Source: Nitrospirales bacterium (GTDB taxonomy: Bacteria; Nitrospirota; Nitrospiria; Nitrospirales; UBA2166). Taken from it: DNA of 5,066 nucleotides. Numbering within the stretch: the stretch's first letter is position 1; every line of letters begins with the position of its first letter. Below the pieces are notes generated by a model that searched no databases, was not told the origin of the DNA, and was given only the letters and a program-made list of their open reading frames with translations. Location: contig JAJDBL010000338.1 in NCBI GenBank assembly GCA_029261375.1, positions 1-5,066 on the forward strand, read 5' to 3'. Made by a program: the position numbers and the translations under genes. Of this stretch, positions 1 to 5,066 are shown in pieces.

Positions 1-1
1 C

Positions 2-808
2 CCAACCCACAAGGGAGAGATGAACCCCCATCTCTTGGTCGCAGCGGACATCGCGGGCGTCGATGAGCTCTATGGCATTGGGGGTGTTCAAGCCATTGGT
101 GCAATGGCGTATGGCACGAAAACGATTCCGAAAGTAGACAAGATCGTCGGGCCAGGCAACATGTATGTTGCAACCGCAAAACGTCTAGTGTTCGGACATG
201 TTGGGATTGACAGCATCGCTGGTCCCAGCGAGATTGTTGTCATCGCCGACTCGAATGCCAAAGCCGAGTATATCGCTGCCGATCTGTTGTGTGAAGCTGA
301 GCATGACGAAGCCGCCACAGTCGCCCTCCTGACGCCATCAGCAGCGTTAGCAAAGGCCGTCGCTGTGCAAGTTGAGAAACAATTGCCCCAGTTATCGAGA
401 AAAACCATTGCGACCCGCGCGGTGAATCGCCACGGGATCATTATCGTCACGCGCGATATGGATCACGCCATTGAGTTAAGCAATACCGTCGCGCCCGAGC
501 ACCTCGGGCTACATGTGGCCGCGCCATTCGAGCTGATCGAGAAGGTCCGCCACACCGGGGTTGTGTTCTTGGGAGAAAACACTCCCCCAGCCATCGGGGA
601 TTACGTCGCAGGCCCAAACCATGTGCTCCCAACGGGAGGAACCGCGCGTTTTTCATCCGGTCTCTCGATCCAAGATTTTACGAAATGGATCAACTTCCTT
701 TCCTATACTAAGGGTGATGTATTAAAAACCAAGGATCATGTCGTCAGAATGGCGCACATGGAGGGACTGACGGCACACGCACGGTGCGTTGAGGTTCGGA
801 CAAGGTAA
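2..808 (+). CDS. hisD: Histidinol dehydrogenase HisD, C-terminal ~60% (5' end outside window)
   Basis: HisD catalyses the last two NAD-dependent oxidations of the pathway, L-histidinol to histidinal to histidine, in the cytoplasm. The reading frame is open from base 2, and the residues before the ATG at 20 (PTHKGE) already fit the family, so that ATG is internal and the true start lies upstream. About 268 of the usual ~430 residues are present. Recognisable blocks are PKVDKIVGPGN, GPSEIVVIAD, APEHLGLH, IGDYVAGPNHVLPT and GLTAH. Compared with E. coli HisD, the catalytic Glu-His pair (E326/H327) is at 497-502, the zinc Asp (D360) at 599-601, the zinc His (H262) at 302-304 and the last zinc His (H419) at 776-778. 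The position equivalent to zinc ligand Gln259 is Glu here (293-295, GAA), which is unusual. The stop TAA (806-808) is 4 nt before hisB. Assignment is certain; only the N-terminus is missing. Confidence 0.97.
   Translation, partial: PTHKGEMNPHLLVAADIAGVDELYGIGGVQAIGAMAYGTKTIPKVDKIVGPGNMYVATAKRLVFGHVGIDSIAGPSEIVVIADSNAKAEYIAADLLCEAEHDEAATVALLTPSAALAKAVAVQVEKQLPQLSRKTIATRAVNRHGIIIVTRDMDHAIELSNTVAPEHLGLHVAAPFELIEKVRHTGVVFLGENTPPAIGDYVAGPNHVLPTGGTARFSSGLSIQDFTKWINFLSYTKGDVLKTKDHVVRMAHMEGLTAHARCVEVRTR
802..806 (+). promoter_or_regulatory. Ribosome binding site of hisB
   Basis: AAGGT lies 6-7 nt upstream of the ATG at 813 and overlaps the hisD stop codon. It supports ATG 813 as the hisB start over an in-frame TTG at 789, which would overlap hisD by 20 nt and add eight residues not expected in the family. 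Confidence 0.6.
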
Positions 809-812
809 ACAG

Positions 813-1403
813 ATGTCGACCCGCCAGGCGCGAGTAGAGCGAACCACCGCAGAAACAAATATTTCGGCAGAAATCACCCTTGATGGCCAGGGACAGGGCG
901 AGATTCAAACAACGCTACCCTTTCTGGACCACATGCTCACGATCTTCGCGAAACATGCACTCTTCAATCTGAAGGTGCAGGCGTCCGGCGACACCCATAT
1001 CGATGATCATCACCTGATCGAGGATGTTGGGATTACGTTGGGAGAGGCCTTCCGTAAGGCGCTCGGTGATAAGCGGGGCATTCGGCGTTTTGCCTCTGCG
1101 TCCGTCCCCCTGGACGAGTCACTCGCAAATATCTCCCTCGACATCAGTGGCAGACCGTACCTCCTCTACCAAGTCCCGCTCCCTCAAGCACGGATCAAGG
1201 ATCTCGATCTCAACCTTTTCGAAGAGTTTTTCCGTGCGTTCGTGGTGAATGCCGCGATTACGCTCCATATTACCGTTCCGTACGGTCGCAACTCGCATCA
1301 CATTCTCGAGGCCACCTTCAAAGGCTTAGCAAAAGTCATGGACCAGGCCGTGACCCAAGACCCTCGTGTACAAGGCGTTCCATCGACAAAGGGAGCCATC
1401 TGA
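813..1403 (+). CDS. hisB: Imidazoleglycerol-phosphate dehydratase HisB (monofunctional)
   Basis: HisB dehydrates imidazole glycerol phosphate to imidazole acetol phosphate, a Mn-dependent cytoplasmic step. The 196-residue product matches the usual size of the monofunctional enzyme, with no N-terminal histidinol-phosphatase domain like that of E. coli HisB. Visible family motifs are TTAET (residues 11-15), FLDHML (37-42), DHHLIEDVGI (65-74), SVPLDESL (97-104), NSHHILEA (160-167) and the C-terminal VPSTKG (189-194). The two HHxxE motifs, at 66-70 and 162-166, supply metal ligands of the di-manganese active site and show the characteristic internal duplication of the fold. The ATG at 813 is chosen because of its Shine-Dalgarno site and because the product then begins like other IGPDs. 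The stop TGA directly abuts the GTG start of hisH. Upstream, hisD is followed directly by hisB without the hisC found between them in enterobacteria. Confidence 0.97.
   Translation: MSTRQARVERTTAETNISAEITLDGQGQGEIQTTLPFLDHMLTIFAKHALFNLKVQASGDTHIDDHHLIEDVGITLGEAFRKALGDKRGIRRFASASVPLDESLANISLDISGRPYLLYQVPLPQARIKDLDLNLFEEFFRAFVVNAAITLHITVPYGRNSHHILEATFKGLAKVMDQAVTQDPRVQGVPSTKGAI
1388..1395 (+). promoter_or_regulatory. Ribosome binding site of hisH
   Basis: AAAGGGAG sits 8 nt before the GTG at 1404 and lies inside the last codons of hisB. It supports GTG as the initiation codon and suggests coupled translation across the zero-gap junction. Confidence 0.6.
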
Positions 1404-2027
1404 GTGTCTCGAGCAACAATCGCGATCATTGATTACGACATGGGAAACCTCCGAAGCGTCCAAAAAGCGTTTGAGGCGGTCGGCTGTTCAGCCACGATCA
1501 CACGAAGCCCCCAGGTGATTGATGATGCAACGCACGTGGTACTTCCTGGGGTGGGGGCATTTGGCGATTGCATGGACAACCTCGAACGGTACGGACTTTC
1601 TTCCTCCGTCCGCACAACCATTGCGAAGGGAAAACCCTTTCTTGGAATCTGCCTTGGACTCCAGTTGCTCTTTACCGACAGTGAAGAATTCGGAGCGCAT
1701 CATGGTCTCGGGATCCTTGACGGTCGCGTGGTCAAATTCCGCTCGACAGATACCAGGATGAAGATTCCTCATATGGGCTGGAACCAAATCCGTTTTTCAA
1801 AACAGATCCCGCTTCTCGAAGGCGTGCCGGAAGGCGCCTACGTCTATTTCGTTCACTCGTACTATGTCGAACCACGCGACGAGACCATTGTTGGAACCAC
1901 CACTGACTATGGAACGACGTTCGTATCAGGAATTTGGCGAGAGAACGTATTTGCGTGCCAATTCCACCCAGAAAAGAGTCAACGATGGGGCATGCGCATC
2001 CTCGAAAACTTTTCACGCTTCTCCTAA
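1404..2027 (+). CDS. hisH: Imidazole glycerol phosphate synthase, glutamine amidotransferase subunit HisH
   Basis: HisH is the class I glutaminase subunit of IGP synthase. It hydrolyses glutamine and passes ammonia through a tunnel to HisF, its partner encoded further downstream. The 207-residue product has the standard length. It starts with the family-typical IIDYDMGNLRSV (residues 8-19), then LPGVGAFGD (47-55), the nucleophile elbow GICLGLQ (81-87) with catalytic Cys83, IPHMGWNQI (121-129), YFVHSYY (148-154) and CQFHPEKSQ (185-193) with His188 and Glu190 completing the triad. The start is GTG, immediately after the hisB stop, with a good ribosome binding site. hisH and hisF are not adjacent: a lipoprotein gene and hisA lie between them. 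The last 43 nt also encode the start of the lipoprotein's signal peptide in another frame. Assignment is certain. Confidence 0.97.
   Translation: MSRATIAIIDYDMGNLRSVQKAFEAVGCSATITRSPQVIDDATHVVLPGVGAFGDCMDNLERYGLSSSVRTTIAKGKPFLGICLGLQLLFTDSEEFGAHHGLGILDGRVVKFRSTDTRMKIPHMGWNQIRFSKQIPLLEGVPEGAYVYFVHSYYVEPRDETIVGTTTDYGTTFVSGIWRENVFACQFHPEKSQRWGMRILENFSRFS
1971..1978 (+). promoter_or_regulatory. Weak ribosome binding site of the lipoprotein gene
   Basis: The purine stretch GAAAAGAG, inside hisH, ends 6 nt before ATG 1985. It is only a partial Shine-Dalgarno match, so expression may depend partly on ribosomes translating hisH. It matters because it supports the start that gives a complete signal peptide. 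Confidence 0.35.
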
Positions 2028-2644
2028 CACTCGGGATCGGCGCGCTTGCGATGGCGATGACTGGGTGTACCCCGTCAACCGTTCAAGTGGTCACATCACC
2101 GGGGTTTCACGCATCGTCTATTCCACCCATCGCTATTTTTCCTTTCACCGTCGAATCCTCGGCGGCCGGCAACCAGAAATTCCCTCTGAGCACAAGTCAA
2201 GTCTCTTCTCAGGCGATCGTGACCGTGACTGAATTGTTTTACAAAAACCTCAGAAAAAAACACGATCTCGCGATCATCCCAATGGAACGAGTCACAGCCT
2301 CCCTCGACGATCTTGACCTTGTACATGTGGACAATAATCCTCCGTATGCCACTGAACGGAAGATTGGCGCCGCGCTCGAGGCAAAGACGATCCTCGTTGG
2401 AACCGTCAGCCAATATCGAGAGCGTGCTGGCAGCGCGTTTGGGGGTCAGCCCGCGTCGGTAGGCTTCGAGGCTCGGCTCGTGACTGTCCATGATGCGAAA
2501 ACCCTCTGGGTGGGTCATTTCTTTGAGACGCAACGCCCGATGACATCTGACCTCAAGGGTTTTCTTGAACGACGGCGTTGGCTGACTGCCCAAGAACTCG
2601 CAGATGACGGAATTAAACAACTATTAGAAAAAGGATGGGAGTAA
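1985..2644 (+). CDS. Uncharacterised lipoprotein with TolB-N/CsgG/LpoB-like character
   Basis: The function is not known. The 219-residue product has a clear lipoprotein signal peptide: basic n-region HPRK (residues 5-8), hydrophobic segment from Leu9 to Met25, and lipobox MTGC with lipidated Cys28. Position +2 after the Cys is Thr, not Asp, consistent with outer-membrane sorting in a diderm. The mature part has a strand-like PPIAIFPF (47-54), then an amphipathic stretch TVTELFYKNL (80-89), LAIIPMERV (95-103), ILVGTVSQYRER (136-147), GFEARLVTVHDAKTLWVGHF (160-179), ETQRPM (181-186) and a C-terminal WLTAQELADDGI (199-210). An alternation of PF, a vG-V-x-Y-R strand and an 'lv-d--t--lW' strand recalls the TolB-N/CsgG/LpoB/DUF799-type periplasmic fold; this is by eye only. 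ATG 1985 is the only start giving a signal peptide: the next in-frame ATG (2051) is five codons before the Cys. It overlaps hisH by 43 nt. No link to histidine synthesis is evident. Confidence 0.85.
   Translation: MGHAHPRKLFTLLLTLGIGALAMAMTGCTPSTVQVVTSPGFHASSIPPIAIFPFTVESSAAGNQKFPLSTSQVSSQAIVTVTELFYKNLRKKHDLAIIPMERVTASLDDLDLVHVDNNPPYATERKIGAALEAKTILVGTVSQYRERAGSAFGGQPASVGFEARLVTVHDAKTLWVGHFFETQRPMTSDLKGFLERRRWLTAQELADDGIKQLLEKGWE
2637..2641 (+). promoter_or_regulatory. Ribosome binding site of hisA
   Basis: GGGAG, within the purine-rich stretch 2631-2641 at the end of the lipoprotein gene, lies 10 nt before the GTG at 2652. It supports GTG initiation of hisA and ties its translation to the preceding gene. 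Confidence 0.5.
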
Positions 2645-2651
2645 CGACACC

Positions 2652-3392
2652 GTGGTAATCATTCCCGCAATTGATTTGAAGGATGGCAAATGTGTACGTT
2701 TGCGCCAAGGTGACATGAACGCAGAAACGGTCTACTCCGATGACCCCGTCACTATGGCCAAGCAGTGGGAAACACAAGGTGCGACACGCCTCCATCTCGT
2801 CGATTTGAATGGGGCGGTCGAAGGAACCCCACGCCACCTCAATGAGATACAGGCAATCCTTTCTGGCGTCGAGATTCCTGTCGAAGTTGGTGGAGGAATT
2901 CGCGACATGGAGCGTATCACCACCTATATCGAGATGGGTGTGCAGTGGGTCATTCTTGGTACCGCTGCTGTCCAGAACCCCTCACTTGTACGCGAGGCCT
3001 GTACTCGATTCCCAAATAAAATTATGATTAGCCTTGATGTGAGGGATGGATATGTCGCATGGCAAGGATGGGTGGAACAGTCGAACGTCACTTCACTCGC
3101 AGCCCTCAACGAACTTGATGGCTGTGCGTTAGCAGCGGTCGTGTTCACCGATATTAGTCGTGACGGGATGAAGACCGGGCCGAACATTGAGGCCATTCGC
3201 TCGATCACCATGGCAACCGAAACCCCCGTCATTCTCTCAGGCGGAATCTCAGGGATTGACGACATTCGTACCCTCCAATCCGAGGTCTCCGAAATCGCAG
3301 GAGTCATCGTCGGCAAGGCATTGTACGATGGCAATCTCAATTTGCCGGAAGCGCTGCAACTTGCAAGCTCTTCCGGCCCCCAGACGTGCTAA
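2652..3392 (+). CDS. hisA: ProFAR isomerase HisA
   Basis: HisA converts N'-[(5'-phosphoribosyl)formimino]-AICAR ribonucleotide (ProFAR) to the ribulosyl form PRFAR by an Amadori rearrangement. It is a single-domain (beta-alpha)8 barrel; 246 residues is normal. The start gives the family N-terminus VIIPAIDLKDGKCVRL, with catalytic Asp8, and the second catalytic Asp is Asp129 in ISLDVRDG. Phosphate-binding loops are VGGGIRD (79-85) and LSGGIS (195-200), related by the internal half-barrel duplication. Other typical blocks are HLVDLNGA (48-55), ILGTAAVQNP (101-110) and DISRDGMKTGPN (167-178). The GTG start has a Shine-Dalgarno site 10 nt upstream and matches the position where homologues begin. 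The Gly-rich phosphate loop and the Gln-dependent partner region of HisF are absent from HisA as expected; no bifunctional PriA-specific feature can be judged by eye. Confidence 0.96.
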   Translation: MVIIPAIDLKDGKCVRLRQGDMNAETVYSDDPVTMAKQWETQGATRLHLVDLNGAVEGTPRHLNEIQAILSGVEIPVEVGGGIRDMERITTYIEMGVQWVILGTAAVQNPSLVREACTRFPNKIMISLDVRDGYVAWQGWVEQSNVTSLAALNELDGCALAAVVFTDISRDGMKTGPNIEAIRSITMATETPVILSGGISGIDDIRTLQSEVSEIAGVIVGKALYDGNLNLPEALQLASSSGPQTC

Positions 3393-3403
3393 TTACCCAT
3401 TGA

Positions 3404-4210
3404 ATGCTGGCGAAACGCATCATTCCCTGTCTCGACGTCAAAGATGGACGTGTCGTCAAAGGTGTGGCATTTGAGAATCTCCGAGATGCCGGAGACCCGG
3501 TCGAGATTGCCGCGGTCTACGATCGCGATGGTGCCGACGAACTGTGTTTCCTCGACATCACGGCGTCTCATGAAGGTCGTTCCACAATGATCGATATCGT
3601 CGAGCGTACCGCGGACAAAGTGTTCATGCCGCTGACGGTGGGTGGAGGCATTCGCTCACTAGACGATATCCGCACACTCCTGAAAGCCGGGGCTGATAAG
3701 GTCAGCATCAACACCGCAGCCGTTCAACAGCCTGAGCTCGTACGTGCCGCAGCAAAACAATTTGGCACGCAATGTATTGTGGTCGCGATTGATGCCAAAC
3801 GTCGCCCCACTGCTCCTCTGTCGAGCGGTCATCCGGCCGTCCTCTCCTGGGAGGTCTTTACCCACGGCGGCCGAACACCCACTGGGCGAGATGTGATCGA
3901 GTGGGCACTCACCGTCGAACGGTATGGTGCTGGTGAGATCCTATTGACCAGCATGGATCGTGATGGGACCGGTGAAGGCTACGATCTGGAACTGACGGCA
4001 GCGGTCTCTGCCGCAGTAACGATTCCCGTCATCGCATCCGGGGGTGCTGGACAGCTCCGACACCTCCACGACGGGCTCGAAACAGGAAAAGCCGATGCCG
4101 TCCTCGTCGCGTCAATCTTCCACTATGGTCAACATACTATCCAAGAGGCTAAAGCCTATCTCCACACCCATCATGTGCCGGTGCGATTGTGCGAAGAACA
4201 CGAGACATGA
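3404..4210 (+). CDS. hisF: Imidazole glycerol phosphate synthase, cyclase subunit HisF
   Basis: HisF takes ammonia from HisH and cleaves and cyclises PRFAR to imidazole glycerol phosphate plus AICAR, the latter feeding purine synthesis. It is a (beta-alpha)8 barrel paralogous to the neighbouring HisA. Motifs are [20 protein letters not shown] at the N-terminus with catalytic Asp11, [11 protein letters not shown] (49-59), [12 protein letters not shown] (78-89), [13 protein letters not shown] (101-113), VVAIDAKR (126-133) with catalytic Asp130, THGGRTPTG (153-161), [14 protein letters not shown] (181-194) and IASGGAG (210-216). At 268 residues it is somewhat longer than the usual 250-258: the excess is a longer loop at about 134-146, after AIDAKR, and a few extra C-terminal residues after VPVRL. 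The start is fixed by an in-frame TGA at 3401-3403, but no Shine-Dalgarno sequence is visible, which suggests coupling to hisA translation. The end overlaps hisIE by 4 nt. Confidence 0.97.
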   Translation: MLAKRIIPCLDVKDGRVVKGVAFENLRDAGDPVEIAAVYDRDGADELCFLDITASHEGRSTMIDIVERTADKVFMPLTVGGGIRSLDDIRTLLKAGADKVSINTAAVQQPELVRAAAKQFGTQCIVVAIDAKRRPTAPLSSGHPAVLSWEVFTHGGRTPTGRDVIEWALTVERYGAGEILLTSMDRDGTGEGYDLELTAAVSAAVTIPVIASGGAGQLRHLHDGLETGKADAVLVASIFHYGQHTIQEAKAYLHTHHVPVRLCEEHET

Positions 4211-4899
4211 TGCTGGACATCAACACGCTAACATTTGACAGTCAGGGACTCATTCCAGCGATTCTGCAAGATTGGCGTGATGGAACTGTGTTGATGGTGG
4301 CCTACATGAACCAACAAGCACTGGAAAAAACCATGGAGACTCGGCGTGCACATTTTTGGAGTCGGTCGCGTCAGGAACTCTGGGAGAAAGGAGCGACATC
4401 TGGCCACTATCAGCGCGTGCGAGAACTGTTTGTCGACTGTGATTCGGACACGCTACTTGTCAAAGTCGAGCCAGACGGCCCCGCCTGTCATACAGGTGAA
4501 CCCTCCTGTTTTTTTTCACTGGCCTGGTCCGCTGAGAACGATGCCGCACACTCGGCTACATCACACGCCCACGGAGGAGTCATTGACCGTCTCTATGACG
4601 TGATACAGTCCCGTCGAGATGATCCAGATCCCAAGTCATACGTTTCATCCCTGTTTCAGGGAGGGCAAGATCGCATACTCAAAAAAATCACCGAAGAAGC
4701 AGGGGAAGTGATCCTGGGTTCGAAAAACGCCGACCGCCGAGAAATCATCGCCGAAACGACCGATCTCTTATTCCACGTTCTCATCGTTCTCGGATACCAC
4801 GAGATCCCCCCGAAAGAACTCTACCAGGAACTCGCGAACCGATATGGCGTGTCGGGAATTCGAACGCCAACTCCAACACACGAGGACACTTCACGATGA
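4207..4899 (+). CDS. hisIE: Bifunctional PR-AMP cyclohydrolase / PR-ATP pyrophosphohydrolase HisIE
   Basis: The fused enzyme performs steps 2 and 3 of the pathway: PR-ATP to PR-AMP (HisE part), then ring opening to ProFAR (HisI part), the HisA substrate. The HisI domain (residues ~8-108) shows [13 protein letters not shown] (23-35), [19 protein letters not shown] (49-67), metal-binding DCDSD (77-81) and [13 protein letters not shown] (91-103); Cys78, Cys94 and Cys101 are the expected zinc ligands. A short His/Ala-rich linker follows (~109-124). The HisE domain (~125-216) has SYVSSLF (144-150), [10 protein letters not shown] (159-168) and AETTDLLFH (182-190), the Glu/Asp pattern of all-alpha NTP pyrophosphatases. 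ATG 4207 overlaps the hisF stop as ATGA; ATG 4210, one codon later, is an equally good start, and GTG 4189 is less likely. 230 residues is normal for the fusion. An 8-T tract at 4509-4516 lies exactly at the end of the HisI domain. Confidence 0.96.
   Translation: MMLDINTLTFDSQGLIPAILQDWRDGTVLMVAYMNQQALEKTMETRRAHFWSRSRQELWEKGATSGHYQRVRELFVDCDSDTLLVKVEPDGPACHTGEPSCFFSLAWSAENDAAHSATSHAHGGVIDRLYDVIQSRRDDPDPKSYVSSLFQGGQDRILKKITEEAGEVILGSKNADRREIIAETTDLLFHVLIVLGYHEIPPKELYQELANRYGVSGIRTPTPTHEDTSR
4482..4509 (+). other. Two mutually exclusive small hairpins before an 8-T tract, inside hisIE
   Basis: CCTGT (4484-4488) is complementary to ACAGG (4492-4496), giving a 5-bp stem with a 3-nt loop that extends to 7 bp through G4483-T4497 and C4482-G4498. 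The same ACAGG is also complementary to a second CCTGT (4505-4509), giving a 5-bp stem with an 8-nt loop directly followed by T residues to 4516. The two stems cannot form together. The layout looks like a weak antiterminator/terminator pair, but it lies in codons for a conserved zinc motif and could be coincidence. Confidence 0.3.
4509..4515 (+). other. Possible slippery heptamer T TTT TTT in hisIE
   Basis: Eight consecutive T (4509-4516) include T TTT TTT in the phase X XXY YYZ relative to the hisIE frame (codons TGT TTT TTT TCA). A slip of -1 would reach TGA at 4533-4535 after six more codons, giving a 109-residue product with only the HisI domain. AGGTGA (4494-4499), a match to extended Shine-Dalgarno, lies 9 nt upstream, a spacing like that of the stimulator in E. 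coli dnaX. No strong downstream stem-loop was found. Speculative. Confidence 0.25.
4882..4886 (+). promoter_or_regulatory. Ribosome binding site of the HIT gene
   Basis: GAGGA lies 9 nt upstream of ATG 4896, inside the last codons of hisIE, and supports that start and translation independent of, or coupled to, hisIE. Confidence 0.5.
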
Positions 4900-5066
4900 A
4901 CAACTGCATCTTTTGCCAGATTATCGCCGTACCGGATCGAACAAATTTTGTGCTTGAGGATAATCTCGCCGCTGCGTTCAAAGATATTAACCCTCAGGCA
5001 CCGACGCATATCCTCGTGATCCCAAAACGACATGTCGTGTCCGCGAAGGAGCTTGGAGAAGACGAC
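4896..5066 (+). CDS. HIT-family nucleotide hydrolase/transferase, N-terminal 57 residues (3' end outside window)
   Basis: HIT (histidine triad) proteins of the Hint type hydrolyse purine nucleoside phosphoramidates and related adenylates. The visible part is the characteristic N-terminus: CIFCQII (residues 4-10), whose CxxC usually binds zinc in this subgroup, a VLEDN stretch (19-23), [21 protein letters not shown] (26-46) and a following region that normally precedes the second half of the domain. The catalytic HxHxH triad lies beyond the window end, so activity cannot be checked here. A full protein would be expected to be about 110-140 residues. The ATG overlaps the hisIE stop as ATGA, so the gene is part of the same transcript. 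HIT genes next to hisI/hisE occur in other bacteria as far as I recall, but a role in histidine synthesis is not established. Confidence 0.92.
   Translation, partial: MNNCIFCQIIAVPDRTNFVLEDNLAAAFKDINPQAPTHILVIPKRHVVSAKELGEDD

Noticed and set aside
20..22. ATG at 20 as the start of hisD
   Set aside because: The frame is open to the window edge with family-like residues before it, and a protein starting there would lack the N-terminal 40% of HisD.
789..812. TTG at 789 as an upstream hisB start
   Set aside because: It would overlap hisD and add MRFGQGKQ, which does not fit the family; ATG 813 has a ribosome binding site at normal spacing.
1934..1984. TTG at 1934 as the lipoprotein start
   Set aside because: It would put 17 extra residues with charges and prolines before the signal peptide; ATG 1985 gives a compact standard signal sequence.
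2254..2260. A7 tract in the lipoprotein gene as a frameshift site
   Set aside because: It is in a phase that could slip, but encodes ordinary Lys-Lys, gives no meaningful domain boundary, and has no nearby stimulatory element that I could see.
2096..2620. Long open frame on the minus strand (174 codons) opposite the lipoprotein gene
   Set aside because: It is antisense to a gene with a convincing signal peptide, its translation shows no recognisable motif, and nothing else in the window is on the minus strand.
2924..3340. Minus-strand open frame of 138 codons opposite hisA
   Set aside because: hisA is certain here; the antisense frame is a by-product of its codon use and encodes nothing recognisable.
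4543..4556. GCCG...CGGC hairpin downstream of the T8 tract as a frameshift stimulator
   Set aside because: Only 4 bp with a 6-nt loop, 26 nt beyond the tract; too weak and too far to be a credible stimulator.
4681..4687. A7 tract in the HisE part of hisIE as a frameshift site
   Set aside because: It reads AAA AAA A in the wrong phase for a simultaneous-slippage heptamer and is explained by the conserved Lys-Lys-Ile of the HisE motif.

Overview
This window is a compact, single-strand stretch of a histidine biosynthesis operon. Its order is hisD (3' part), hisB, hisH, an uncharacterised lipoprotein gene, hisA, hisF, hisIE, and the 5' end of a HIT-family hydrolase gene. Every gene reads on the + strand. 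The junctions are very tight: 4 nt between hisD and hisB, 0 nt between hisB and hisH, a 43-nt overlap of hisH with the lipoprotein gene, 7 nt before hisA, 11 nt before hisF, and 4-nt ATGA overlaps at hisF/hisIE and hisIE/HIT. No promoter, terminator, RNA gene, mobile element or CRISPR array was seen, and no non-coding stretch exceeds 11 nt. The window is therefore almost certainly the interior of one polycistronic transcript that begins upstream and continues downstream.

The organism is a bacterium. GC looks to be roughly in the mid-50s percent by eye. The lipoprotein has no Asp at +2 after the lipobox Cys, which would fit outer-membrane sorting in a diderm. The gene order and the lipoprotein's resemblance to deltaproteobacterial/Nitrospira-type proteins, both recalled from memory, make a Nitrospirota (Nitrospira-like) or related diderm a reasonable guess. 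This is inference, not proof.

In pathway terms, HisIE performs steps 2 and 3 (PR-ATP to PR-AMP to ProFAR), HisA isomerises ProFAR to PRFAR, the HisH-HisF glutamine amidotransferase/cyclase makes imidazole glycerol phosphate plus AICAR, HisB dehydrates it, and HisD carries out the last two oxidations to histidine. hisG and the aminotransferase and phosphatase functions (hisC, hisN or equivalent) are not in this window. The two non-his genes are the lipoprotein, whose signal peptide is encoded inside the end of hisH, and the HIT protein.

Most of the window is ordinary and confidently assigned. The points worth a second look are: the unknown lipoprotein embedded in the operon; a Glu where HisD normally has a zinc-binding Gln; and, at the end of the HisI domain, an 8-T tract that forms an in-phase slippery heptamer and lies just behind two mutually exclusive small hairpins. 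I did not find convincing evidence of a new multi-gene system.
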